Shown: positions 55,241-64,000 of the stretch, piece by piece
Numbering within the stretch: position 1 is the first letter of the stretch
Layout of the letters: each line of letters begins with the position of its first letter
Assembly: GCA_016720595.1 (NCBI GenBank)
Contig: JADKKI010000004.1
Span: forward strand, 248,001-312,000
Source: Myxococcales bacterium
GTDB taxonomy: Bacteria; Myxococcota_A; Polyangia; Haliangiales; Haliangiaceae
DNA length: 64,000 nucleotides
Direction of reading: 5' to 3'
Notes under the pieces: model-generated
Told to the model about the DNA's origin: nothing
The model's database searches: none
What the model saw: only the letters and a program-made list of their open reading frames with translations
Translations under genes and position numbers: made by a program

Positions 55241-57433
55241 GTGTCCAAGCTCCCGACGTATCGCCACACCCGTGCCTGGATCTACGTGATCGCCGGCGCG
55301 TTGCTGGTGATCGCCGGCGTCGTCGTCACGCTGACGTCGTTCAAGAAGGGCGTCGAGGCGAGCGGGACCCTGTACATCGCCGCGTTTGGCCCCGTGATCG
55401 TCGGTCTGGGCGTCGCGATGCGGGGTGTTTCGGAGCTCGCCGGCTATCGCTCGTTCGTCGCCTGGCGCTACCTCCTCGTGGCGCACCCCAAGGTCACACG
55501 CAACGGCAAGATCGCGATCGGCGCCTCACTCGCCGCGAGCATGATCCTGCGGGCGATCTCGGGTGGAGATCTGCGGCTGATGGCAGGGGTGTTCGTCTCC
55601 CCGTTCGAGGATCCACTGCTCCTGCTGCTCCTGATCGCGATCGTCTCGAACATGGTGATCGTGTTCTGGTGCGTGATCCGGCACTCGAAGCCCTCCGCGT
55701 TCGGCTTTCTCGCCGGCCTGGTGGTCGCGCTCGCCTCGATGGGGCTGGCGCGCCTGGTCGCCAAGAACAACCTCCCGTTCCTCACGCTCGACACCGACAG
55801 GCAGCTGCAGGTCCTGCAGGTTCTCGGCATCACCATGCTCGCGGGCTGGGTGGTGGTCGGGCTCGCCACGTTCTTCGGATCGCTGCGCGCCTTCTTCACG
55901 TTCTTCACCACCGTCCCGATCGGCGGCGTGTGGATCGGGACCTCGGCCCTGGTCTGCGTGCTGTCAGTGATGGGCGGCTTCGAGTCCGATCTCCGCGAGA
56001 AGATCCTCGGCTCCAATGCGCACATCCAGGTCACGCGCGACGATGGCGACTTCGTCGAGTGGCGGACGATCAAGGATCGCATCGATCGGATCCCGGGCGT
56101 CGTCGCCTCCACCCCGTACGCGGTGAGCGAGGTCGTGATCGCCGCGCACAACAACGGGATGAACGTCATCATCAAGGGCATCGATCCCAAGACGGTCGGC
56201 AGCGTCACGGATCTGATCTCCGATCTCGAGGATCGCGAGGCGATGACCCGGCTGCCGCCGCTGGTCGACGACACCGACGATCGGTCGATCCCGCAGAAGC
56301 CGCACGACAAGTCCGTGGTCGATCCGCCGCCCGATGACATGCCGACCGGCGGCGACCCGATCGACTTCTCTGGTCAGGGCTCTGGCACGGGCGCGGGCTC
56401 CGCACGCGATCACGCCGATCTCCCGCTCGAGCCGCCGCCCCCATACGGCGGTGACGCGCCGGCGGTGCTCGGTGACGATGGCAAGACGATCGATCCGCCG
56501 CCCGGCGATCTGCTCACCAGCGATGCTCCTCCGCGCGACTTCAGCGGCCGCGACGACGACGACGAGCCGATCAGCGTGATCGACATCGAGCCGTCGGTGT
56601 CTCGTCGCACGCAGGCGCTGCCCGGCGTGCTGGTCGGCCGCGAGCTGGTCAAGCAGACGCACCTGTACACGGGCGAAGAAGTCCGCGTGGTCTCGCCGCT
56701 CTCCGATCCCTCGAACCCCGATGCCACCGGGACGCCGATCCCGTTCAACCGCGACTACCGCGTCGCCGGCATCTTCTACACGGGGATGTACGAGTACGAC
56801 CTGAAGTACGTCTACGTCACCCTCGACTCGCTGCAGGACTTCCTCGATCGCGGGGACACCGTCGATGGCATCGAGGTCCGGATCGAGGATCCCGACGACA
56901 CGGATCGCTACGTCACGACCGATGACCACAAGGGGATGATCGTCGAGGCTCTCGGGCCGGGCTATCGCGTCGTCGACTGGCGCGAGCTCAACCGCAGCCT
57001 GTTCTCCGCCCTCAAGCTCGAGAAGATCGCGATGTTCCTCGTGCTCGGGATCGTGATCCTGGTGGCGTCGTTCTCGATCGTCGGCAACCTGATCATGGTC
57101 GTCGTCGAGAAGGCGCGCGAGATCGCCCTGCTGAAGACCCTGGGCGCGTCGGACATCGGAGTCACCCAGCTGTTCGCCATCCAGGGGATGATGATCGGCC
57201 TGATCGGCACGGCGCTCGGGATCGCCACCGGGCTCCTCGCGTGCTGGGCGGGCAAGCGGTTCGGGCTGCCGCTCAACCCCGACGTCTATTACATCGACAG
57301 GCTGCCGATCCACGTCGATCCCCAGTCGGTCGCCGCTGCGGCCGCCGCCGGGATCCTGATCTCGATCGCGGCGACCCTGTACCCCGCGCTCCTGGCCGCT
57401 CGCGTTCGACCCGCGGCAGGAATGCGTCACTAA
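55241..57433 (+). CDS. lolC: LolC/LolE-family lipoprotein-release permease, enlarged
   Basis: A 730-residue ABC permease subunit. The LolC core is recognisable from residue 225 ([21 protein letters not shown]), the periplasmic domain, [11 protein letters not shown] near 460, and the last three membrane helices with [18 protein letters not shown] and the ending [15 protein letters not shown]. Lol permeases normally have about 400 residues. Here an extra N-terminal block of about 220 residues with several membrane segments precedes the core, and the periplasmic domain contains an Asp/Pro-rich insert at about residues 335-455. With LolD it should release lipoproteins from the inner membrane. GTG start, 9 bp after lysS. 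Only one permease gene is present here, so a homodimer or a LolE elsewhere is implied. Confidence 0.85.
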   Translation: MSKLPTYRHTRAWIYVIAGALLVIAGVVVTLTSFKKGVEASGTLYIAAFGPVIVGLGVAMRGVSELAGYRSFVAWRYLLVAHPKVTRNGKIAIGASLAASMILRAISGGDLRLMAGVFVSPFEDPLLLLLLIAIVSNMVIVFWCVIRHSKPSAFGFLAGLVVALASMGLARLVAKNNLPFLTLDTDRQLQVLQVLGITMLAGWVVVGLATFFGSLRAFFTFFTTVPIGGVWIGTSALVCVLSVMGGFESDLREKILGSNAHIQVTRDDGDFVEWRTIKDRIDRIPGVVASTPYAVSEVVIAAHNNGMNVIIKGIDPKTVGSVTDLISDLEDREAMTRLPPLVDDTDDRSIPQKPHDKSVVDPPPDDMPTGGDPIDFSGQGSGTGAGSARDHADLPLEPPPPYGGDAPAVLGDDGKTIDPPPGDLLTSDAPPRDFSGRDDDDEPISVIDIEPSVSRRTQALPGVLVGRELVKQTHLYTGEEVRVVSPLSDPSNPDATGTPIPFNRDYRVAGIFYTGMYEYDLKYVYVTLDSLQDFLDRGDTVDGIEVRIEDPDDTDRYVTTDDHKGMIVEALGPGYRVVDWRELNRSLFSALKLEKIAMFLVLGIVILVASFSIVGNLIMVVVEKAREIALLKTLGASDIGVTQLFAIQGMMIGLIGTALGIATGLLACWAGKRFGLPLNPDVYYIDRLPIHVDPQSVAAAAAAGILISIAATLYPALLAARVRPAAGMRH

Positions 57434-57475
57434 CGTCCGGACTGCGTGAAAATCCATCGACGGTCGGGTGGTTGG

Positions 57476-57485
57476 TTCACGTGAA
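57476..57485. repeat. 10-bp palindrome TTCACGTGAA within a larger inverted repeat
   Basis: TTCACGTGAA is a perfect palindrome flanked by GGTCGG (57462-57467) and CCGACC (57487-57492), giving an imperfect stem. It lies between the permease and the outer-membrane protein gene and could be an operator or a hairpin. Confidence 0.35.
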
Positions 57486-57502
57486 TCCGACCACTTGTCG
57501 GA

Positions 57503-57518
57503 TGGCACGGGGCATGCT
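57503..57518 (+). promoter_or_regulatory. sigma-54-like promoter sequence
   Basis: TGGCACG-N4-ATGCT matches the sigma-54 consensus TGGCACG-N4-TTGCW at all but one position with correct GG to GC spacing. The predicted start of transcription is only a few bases before the ATG at 57531, so if real the mRNA would be almost leaderless. Confidence 0.35.
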
Positions 57519-57530
57519 CCTGGTGTCGGC

Positions 57531-58103
57531 ATGACTCGAGCGCTCCTCGTGGCGGCAATGCTGGTCGGCTCGGCGGGTGTGGCAGCGGCCGGCCCCTACA
57601 TGGGGTTCGCCGTCGGTCCCTCCCCGGTGATCAGCAACGACGGCCCTGCCGGGGTGTTCAATGCGGGTGTCCTGACGTTTGACGCCAACAGCCGCTCGGG
57701 GCGCCTGCTCGCGGGCTACCGATTCAGCGCGCTCTCCCTGGGCGCGATCTCCATCGAGGGTGCCCTGACCGCCTATAGCCTCACGGGCGACAACCTCGAC
57801 TACGGCGGCCGGCAGGCGATGATCTCGGGCAAGTACAACTACCCGCTCGGGAGTGGGCTCGAGGTGTTCGGCCGGCTGGGCATGCACCACACCTGGATCA
57901 CGACGACGCGCGAGAACGAGCGCGAGCGCAGCGGCAACGGCTACCTGGTCGGCGCGGGCTTCGAGTACCGGTTCAAGCTGCCGATGGCGCAGGCCTCGCT
58001 GTGGGTCGACCTGACGTACAACCCCACGACGATGGAGGAGCTGAACTTTACCCGCGACTACGCGGCGCGGATGTGGATGCTCGGCTTCACGTTCGGGATC
58101 TGA
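57531..58103 (+). CDS. small outer-membrane beta-barrel protein
   Basis: A 190-residue protein with a clear signal peptide ([20 protein letters not shown]) and alternating amphipathic strands typical of an eight-stranded OmpA/OmpW-like barrel: [52 protein letters not shown]. It ends in a strand that closes with Phe-Gly-Ile (LGFTFGI), close to the aromatic C-terminal beta signal recognised by BamA. ATG 57531 is used; the upstream extension to 57468 lacks signal-peptide character. It sits within the lolC-lolD-bamA region. No specific function can be assigned. Confidence 0.75.
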   Translation: MTRALLVAAMLVGSAGVAAAGPYMGFAVGPSPVISNDGPAGVFNAGVLTFDANSRSGRLLAGYRFSALSLGAISIEGALTAYSLTGDNLDYGGRQAMISGKYNYPLGSGLEVFGRLGMHHTWITTTRENERERSGNGYLVGAGFEYRFKLPMAQASLWVDLTYNPTTMEELNFTRDYAARMWMLGFTFGI

Positions 58104-58119
58104 AGGGTCGTCGCAGGCA

Positions 58120-58141
58120 ACCATTGCTGCGCGGCAATGGT
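58120..58141 (+). terminator. perfect 8-bp hairpin after the OMP gene
   Basis: ACCATTGC-TGCGCG-GCAATGGT is a perfect 8-bp stem with a 6-nt loop, 16 nt after the OMP stop and 11 nt before the -35 of the lolD promoter candidate. There is no T tract, so it is either a terminator of another kind, an mRNA 3' stabiliser or an operator. Confidence 0.45.
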
Positions 58142-58152
58142 CCCAACCCGCG

Positions 58153-58181
58153 TTGACACCTGCAGGACTGCTGAGTAAGTT
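58153..58181 (+). promoter_or_regulatory. sigma-70-type promoter for lolD-bamA
   Basis: A perfect -35 TTGACA (58153-58158), a 17-bp spacer and TAAGTT (58176-58181) as -10 (three of six). Transcription would begin near 58188, about 15 nt before the GTG at 58204. This excludes TTG 58153 as the lolD start if the promoter is used. Confidence 0.55.
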
Positions 58182-58203
58182 CCTGCGCCCTTTAGAGTTT
58201 CCT

Positions 58204-59081
<878 letters not shown>

Positions 59082-59085
<4 letters not shown>

Positions 59086-61553
59086 ACCGCCGCCTGCTCG
59101 TCGTGCTCGTCGGACTCCAGCTGCTCGGCACCTTCCATGGTGCGTTCGCGCAGCCGGCGCCGACGCCAGCGCCGGCCCCGACGCCCCAGCCCCCGCCCGA
59201 TCCCGATAACGAGGCACTGCGTCTCCAGGGCCGGGCGATCGAGCGCGTGCAGTTCCGCGGGAATCGCAAGGTCGAGGACGACGCGATCCGCGTCCAGCTG
59301 CTGTCCAAGCCGGGCACGCTGCTCGATGCCGCGAAGCTCCGCGAGGATCTCCGCGCGATGTGGAAGATGGGCTTCTTCGCCGACATCGATGTCGAGGCGG
59401 AGGTCAGCTCGCTGGGTGGCGTCACGTTGACCTTCGCGGTCAAGGAGAAGCCCTCGATCCGCAAGGTCCTGATCGCCGGGAACTCGGAGCTCGGGCTCGA
59501 CAAGATCAACGAGGTCATCGACCTCGAGCTCGACGCGATCGTCGACGTCACCAAGGTCAAGAAGAACCGCGAGAAGATCGCGGACCTCTACGTCCAGAAG
59601 GGCTTCTACCTCGCGACGGTCGATTACGAGGTCAAGCCGGTCAACGAGTCCGAGGTGGACGTCTGGTTCACCGTCGACGAGAAGGCCAAGGTCAAGATCC
59701 GCGAGGTCCAGTTCATCGGCAACGCCTCGATCTCCGATGACGAGCTGCGCGGCGCGATCGCCACGCGGCGCCAGGATGCGCTGTCGTTCCTCAATGACTC
59801 CGGCACGTACAGTCAGGAGGCGTTCGAACGCGATCTGCTGCTGGTCTCGGCGCACTACTGGGATCGCGGCTACGCGAACGTCAAGGTCGGCACGCCGCAG
59901 CTCCGGCTCTCGCGTGACAAGCAGTTCATGTACCTGTCGATCCCGGTCGACGAGGGGCCGGTGTTCTCGATCGGCGCGGTCAACTTCAAGGGCGATCTGA
60001 TCGGCACTGCGCAGGCGAACCTCGAGAAGATCAAGATGCGGCCGGGCGTGAGGTTCTCGCGCACGATGATCGCCGAGGATCGCGAGAAGCTGTCGTCGTA
60101 CTACCAGGACCAGGGGTACGCGTACGCCAACGTCCTGCCGCTGACCAAGGTCGATCTCGCGAACCGCCGGATCAGCCTCACGTTCGAGGTCGCCCGTGGC
60201 AAGCGCGCGTACTTCGAGCGCATCAACATCCGCGGCAACTCGAAGACCCGCGACAAGGTGATCCGCCGGGAGATGAAGATCTCCGAGGGCGAGCTGTTCA
60301 ACAACACGAACCTCGAGATCTCCAAGCGCCGGATCACCGCGCTCGGCTTCTTCGAGAACGTCGTCGTCTCGACCAAGCGCGGCAGCTCCGACGAGTTCGT
60401 CGAGGTCAACGTCGAGGTCAGCGAGCGCCCCACCGGCACGTTCCAGATCGGCGCCGGGTTCTCCTCGGTCGAGAACTTCATCGCCCAGGCTCAGATCTCC
60501 CAGAACAACCTGTTCGGTCGCGGTCAGACCCTGGCGCTGCAGGCGCAGATCTCGAGCCTCCGGCAGCTGTTCCTCCTGCGGTTCGTGGAGCCGTACTTCC
60601 TCGACACCCAGTGGACCTTCGCGTTCGACCTCTACAACCAGAGCCGCGGCTTCGGCACGTTCTACCGCAACGCCTCCGGTGGCACGCTGACCTGGGGCTA
60701 CCCGCTCTCGTACGAGGCCCGCGCGTTCCTCACCTACAAGCTCGAGGACGTCAGCATCACCACCGGCTCGGGCGGCATCGCGAACCTCGGCGCCACCTCG
60801 GCACCGATCGCGGCGACCAGCGTCGCCAACCTGTTCCGCGGCGGCGTCACCAGCTCGCTCCGCGCGTCGCTGTCGTGGGACTCGCGCAACAACCGGCTGT
60901 TCCCCACGGGCGGCTGGTACGACACGATCTTCGCGGAGTACGCGAGCCAGTACACGGGCTCCGAGAACAAGTTCGTCCGCTGGGGTGGCTTCATCCGCCA
61001 CTACCGGCAGCTCTACGGGCCGTTCGTGCTGAAGCTCAACGCCGAGCTCGGCATCACGACCTCCACCGATCCCCTCGGCGTGCCGATCTCCGAGCGCTAC
61101 CTGGTCGGTGGCATCTACGACATCCGCGGGTACGCGCCTCGCTCGCTCGGTCCCAAGCTCCTGACCCAGCAGCCGGGCGACGTCGGCACCGGCCTCGGGA
61201 GCCTGCCGCTCGGCGGCAACATGCAGTTCATCTTCAACAGCGAGATCGAGTTCCCGCTGTTCAAGAAGGTCGGCATCTCGGGCGTCGTGTTCTACGACAT
61301 GGGCAACGCGTACAACCTCGAGGACCGGTACTGCTCGGGGCTCCAGCGCAAGAACTCGACGACCTCCGTGAAGTTCGACCCGTGCTTCCGGCTCCCCGAA
61401 TCCATCACCCTCGGCCTCCGCAAGTCGGTCGGGTTTGGCTTCCGCTGGTTCTCCCCGATCGGCCCGCTGCGGTTCGAGTGGGGCATCCCGCTCGACGCCC
61501 AGCCCGGCGAGGACCCGCTGGTGTTCGAGTTCACGATCGGAAACTTCTTCTAG
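59082..61553 (+). CDS. bamA: outer membrane protein assembly factor BamA
   Basis: BamA inserts beta-barrel proteins into the outer membrane. The 823-residue precursor has a signal peptide ([20 protein letters not shown]), a short Pro/Ala linker, five POTRA repeats (first with [17 protein letters not shown], later VREVQF-like and [18 protein letters not shown]), and a 16-strand Omp85 barrel. The conserved loop-6 signature [17 protein letters not shown] (family V/I-R-G-F/Y) is present and the C-terminus ends FEFTIGNFF with the expected terminal Phe. GTG start overlaps the lolD stop. The nearby skp-like and fabZ genes follow the usual envelope-biogenesis order. Confidence 0.97.
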
Positions 61554-61670
61554 CCCTGGTGGCTAACCGCGCCGGATCAGGGCCGATCTGGCCCGAACTG
61601 TGGACGCCCACCGTTGAACAACGGGCTTTCCACGCCGTCCTAGACATCGTATGAACCGCCCGAGGTCCCT

Positions 61671-62192
61671 ATGAATCGTTATCTCGCTCTTGGTTGTCTT
61701 GGCGTGGGTCTGATGGTCTCGCCGCTGCTCTCCGGCCTCGCCGGCAGCGCCGTCCCCGTCAACCCGAAGGTCGGTGTCATCGACATCGAGAACACGCTCT
61801 CGACCACGCCGGCCGGCAAGCGCGCCAACGAGGCGTTCGAGAAGACCCGGAAGACCAAGCAGGCTGCGCTCGACAAGAGCCAGGAAGAGCTCAAGAAGGC
61901 GGACGCAGAGCTCTCGAAGCAGGCGGCCGTGCTCAAGCCCGAGGTCCTCAGCGCCAAGCGCCAGGAGCTCGAGAAGAAGTTCGTCGATCTGCAGCAGACG
62001 TACGTCAAGCTCGAGCGCGAGCTGGCGCAGGATCGCACCAAGCTGATCCAGGGCCTGCTGAAGCAGGCCGAGCCGAAGATCGCCGCGATCGCGAAGGCCG
62101 AGGGTGTCCACCTGATCCTCGATCAGAGCGCGACGGTGTGGATGGATCCGTCGGTCGATCTGACGCAGAAGCTCAACGCCGAGATGAAGTAG
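61671..62192 (+). CDS. skp: periplasmic chaperone of the Skp/OmpH family
   Basis: Skp holds unfolded outer-membrane proteins in the periplasm for BamA. The 173-residue protein has a signal peptide (LGCLGVGLMVSPLLSGLAGSA), then KVGVIDIENTLSTTPAGKRA, a long charged coiled coil (about residues 60-130, KSQEELKKADAELSKQAAVL) and the C-terminal return IAAIAKAEGVHLILDQSA. Length and layout match the family. SD GAGG is 5 nt before the ATG. It is 117 bp after bamA; that gap contains a GGGCC/GGCCC hairpin and no obvious promoter. Confidence 0.92.
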   Translation: MNRYLALGCLGVGLMVSPLLSGLAGSAVPVNPKVGVIDIENTLSTTPAGKRANEAFEKTRKTKQAALDKSQEELKKADAELSKQAAVLKPEVLSAKRQELEKKFVDLQQTYVKLERELAQDRTKLIQGLLKQAEPKIAAIAKAEGVHLILDQSATVWMDPSVDLTQKLNAEMK

Positions 62193-62236
62193 TCCGGCCT
62201 CGCTCGCCGGGCCTGGCTCCGTGATAACAAGGCCGC

Positions 62237-62701
62237 ATGTCCGAGCGGCCCACGAACGAAGTGATGAAGGCCGAGCAGATCCTCGGCCTTCTGCCCCACC
62301 GGTATCCGTTCCTGCTGATCGATCGGGTGCTCGAGCTGAGCGACGATCGCGTGCTCGCGCTGAAGAACGTCTCGTTCAACGAGCCGTACTTCCAGGGGCA
62401 CTTCCCAGGGGTCCCGGTGATGCCGGGCGTGCTCCAGATCGAGGCGATGGCGCAGGCCGGCGGCATCCTGGCCTCGCGTGCCGTGGAATTCGATCCCGCC
62501 ACGCACGTTATGTTGTTCATGGCGATCGATGCCGTGAAGTTCCGCAAGGCGGTCACGCCCGGTGACCAGCTGATGATCGAGGTCGTGCCGCTGCGGAAGG
62601 GCAAGATCTTCAAGATGAAGGGCGAGATCAAGGTCGACGGCAAGGTCGTGTCCTCGGCGGAGTTCCTGGCCGGGTTGGCCGAGAAGTCCAAGGTCGCGTA
62701 A
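62237..62701 (+). CDS. fabZ: (3R)-hydroxyacyl-ACP dehydratase FabZ
   Basis: FabZ dehydrates beta-hydroxyacyl-ACP in fatty-acid elongation and uses the same substrate pool as lipid A synthesis. The 154-residue hot-dog-fold protein has the opening [14 protein letters not shown], the catalytic region [20 protein letters not shown] (His of GHF and Glu of IEAMAQ), and [11 protein letters not shown]. Complete. In related bacteria fabZ lies between lpxD and lpxA; neither is seen here. The stop (TAA 62699-62701) directly abuts the GTG of the next gene. Confidence 0.97.
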   Translation: MSERPTNEVMKAEQILGLLPHRYPFLLIDRVLELSDDRVLALKNVSFNEPYFQGHFPGVPVMPGVLQIEAMAQAGGILASRAVEFDPATHVMLFMAIDAVKFRKAVTPGDQLMIEVVPLRKGKIFKMKGEIKVDGKVVSSAEFLAGLAEKSKVA

Positions 62702-64000
62702 GTGCCGAGCCGCGGGGTCGTGTTCGCCGTCGTCGTCGCTCTCGTGGCGCCGCTGGCGAGCGCCTGCGGGAACAAGAACCGGCAGAAGCGCGCCGGCGAT
62801 GCGGCGCCGGTCGAGGTCGTGCAACAGCCCGTGCTCGGGGATGCCGGGGTAGGTGGTGGGGCGAGTGGCGACGAGATCGAACCCAACGATGGCGAGGACG
62901 TCGCCACGCCGCTGTCGATCGGCGCGACGTTGCGTGGGCGGATCGATCCCGAGGTCGACGCCGACTTCTACCGGCTCGACATCAAGGATGCCGGCGCGCT
63001 GAGCGTCGAGGTGACCGCGGTCGACGGCATGGACCTCACCGTCGAGCTGCTCGATGGCGGCGGCTCCGCGCTCGCGCGCTCCGATCGCGGCGGCGTGCAC
63101 GTGCGCGAGGGCGTGCCGAACCTCGGCGTGACGCCGGGCCGCTACACGGTCGTGGTCCGCGCGAAGAAGCTCCCGCCGACGAGGCCCGTGCCAGCACCGA
63201 AGAAGCGCCCGGCCAAGCCCGCCCGAAAGGGCGCGCCGGGAGCGCCCGCTGCCGTGGTCATCGACCCCGCGGTCGCCGCGCCCAGCGCCGCGCCTGTCTA
63301 CGAGATCACGGCGAAGGTCGCCGCTCCGCCTGCCAACGCCGAGCGCGAGCCGGATGACGATCGCGGCACCGCGAACGATCTGATCGTCGGCGATACCGTG
63401 ACCGGCTTCGTCGGCTGGACGGGGGATGCCGACGTGTGGAAGCTCTCCGTCGAGGCGCTGTCGGCCAAGAACGTCGTCGATATCGAGCTCTCCGCGGTCG
63501 AGGGCGTGGCGCTGACGCTCGAGGTCGCCGATGGGGTCGGGCACGTGCTGCTCGCCCGCAAGGCGCCCAAGGGGAGCTCCTTGGTCGTGCGCGGCCTCGT
63601 GCCCGTGGTCCCCCCGGGCTCGGCCCCCTACCACTACCTGATCGTGAAGGGTGACCGCTCGAACCACGAGACCGCGTATCAGCTGCGCGTGTCGGAGAAG
63701 GTGCCGGGCCCCGATGCGGAGGTCGAGCCCGACGACGCACCCGATCACGCGATGCCGTTCTCTCTCGAGCGCAAGGTCGTGCATGGGACGTGGGCCCCCG
63801 GGGATCTGGATTTCTACGCGCTCCCCGTCGAGCAGGCCGCTCGCACCGTGGAGATCACGATCGATCCGCCGGCCGATGCCGACCTCTCGGCAGAGGTCTT
63901 GATCGATGGCAAGGTGGTCGGGAAGGGCGAGCACCTCGGCAAGGGCGTGCAGGAGAAGTTCACGGCGGCGATCCCCGCTGGCGCGACGGCCCTGCTCAAG
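62702..64000 (+). CDS. lipoprotein with PPC-like repeats (3' end outside window)
   Basis: The frame is open from GTG 62702 to the right edge (433 codons). The lipoprotein signal is VVVALVAPLASAC with Cys22. Three beta-rich modules follow, each introduced by an Asp/Glu-rich element and a D-x-D-x-Y/W strand: EPNDGEDVATPL...DADFYRLDI, EPDDDRGTANDL...DADVWKLSV and EPDDAPDHAMPF...DLDFYALPV. This resembles bacterial pre-peptidase C-terminal (PPC) domains found in secreted proteins. A Lys/Pro/Ala-rich linker separates modules one and two (around residues 158-185). The gene immediately follows fabZ, where lpxA would be expected. Role unknown. Confidence 0.8.
   Translation, partial: MPSRGVVFAVVVALVAPLASACGNKNRQKRAGDAAPVEVVQQPVLGDAGVGGGASGDEIEPNDGEDVATPLSIGATLRGRIDPEVDADFYRLDIKDAGALSVEVTAVDGMDLTVELLDGGGSALARSDRGGVHVREGVPNLGVTPGRYTVVVRAKKLPPTRPVPAPKKRPAKPARKGAPGAPAAVVIDPAVAAPSAAPVYEITAKVAAPPANAEREPDDDRGTANDLIVGDTVTGFVGWTGDADVWKLSVEALSAKNVVDIELSAVEGVALTLEVADGVGHVLLARKAPKGSSLVVRGLVPVVPPGSAPYHYLIVKGDRSNHETAYQLRVSEKVPGPDAEVEPDDAPDHAMPFSLERKVVHGTWAPGDLDFYALPVEQAARTVEITIDPPADADLSAEVLIDGKVVGKGEHLGKGVQEKFTAAIPAGATALLK

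Noticed and set aside
61554..61670. Promoter or terminator between bamA and skp.
   Set aside because: A GGGCC/GGCCC hairpin and TTGAAC were seen, but there is no T tract and no -10 at a usable distance.

Overview
The window is about 64 kb of very GC-rich, gene-dense chromosomal DNA. GTG starts are common and many genes overlap by 4 nt (ATGA or GTGA). Protein content and gene order point to a Gram-negative bacterium of the Myxococcota / former Deltaproteobacteria: BamA, LolD and Skp genes, many lipoproteins with Gly-Ser tails, a giant TPR protein, and FHA and VWA proteins. The placement is inferred from gene content, not from a phylogeny. I saw no rRNA, tRNA, IS element, prophage or CRISPR array.

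Layout. 1-12.7 kb: the 3' part of a giant TPR-repeat gene, convergent with a secreted HEAT-repeat gene that follows a 73-codon gene. 12.7-18.5 kb: queA-tgt-yajC-secD-secF (queuosine modification and Sec translocon). 18.6-21.7 kb: recJ, a membrane-anchored Gly-Ser-rich protein and a nitrilase-family amidohydrolase. 21.8-31.3 kb: the translation/transcription operon rimP-nusA-ylxR-infB-rbfA-nrnA-(diheme lipoprotein)-truB-rpsO. It is headed by a terminator-like leader that abuts the rimP start codon, and its ylxR appears to start at CTG. 31.3-33.9 kb: an accessory block (lipoprotein, HExxH metalloprotease, small membrane proteins) separates rpsO from its usual neighbour pnp. 33.9-37.4 kb: pnp, dut and a tail-anchored disordered protein.

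37.4-44.0 kb: purB-purC-purL with 4-nt overlaps. PurL is the long single-chain form with a glutaminase domain and carries a lineage-specific insertion of about 130 residues. 44.0-47.5 kb: a VWA lipoprotein, two membrane proteins divergent across a CRP-like palindrome, and an FHA coiled-coil protein. 47.5-50.1 kb: purF and prfB, the latter with the classic +1 programmed frameshift. 50.1-53.5 kb, minus strand: a thiol-redox cluster of a thioredoxin-TPR lipoprotein, a Cys-rich secreted protein and a VKOR-DsbA fusion. 53.5-64 kb: the envelope-biogenesis run lysS-lolC-like permease-OMP-lolD-bamA-skp-fabZ, followed by a lipoprotein with PPC-like repeats that runs off the right edge.

Most of the window is housekeeping: purine synthesis, translation, Sec export and outer-membrane assembly. 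The less ordinary points are the rimP leader attenuator candidate, the CTG start of ylxR, the PurL insertion, the redox cluster, the block between rpsO and pnp, and the divergent CRP-like promoter region.
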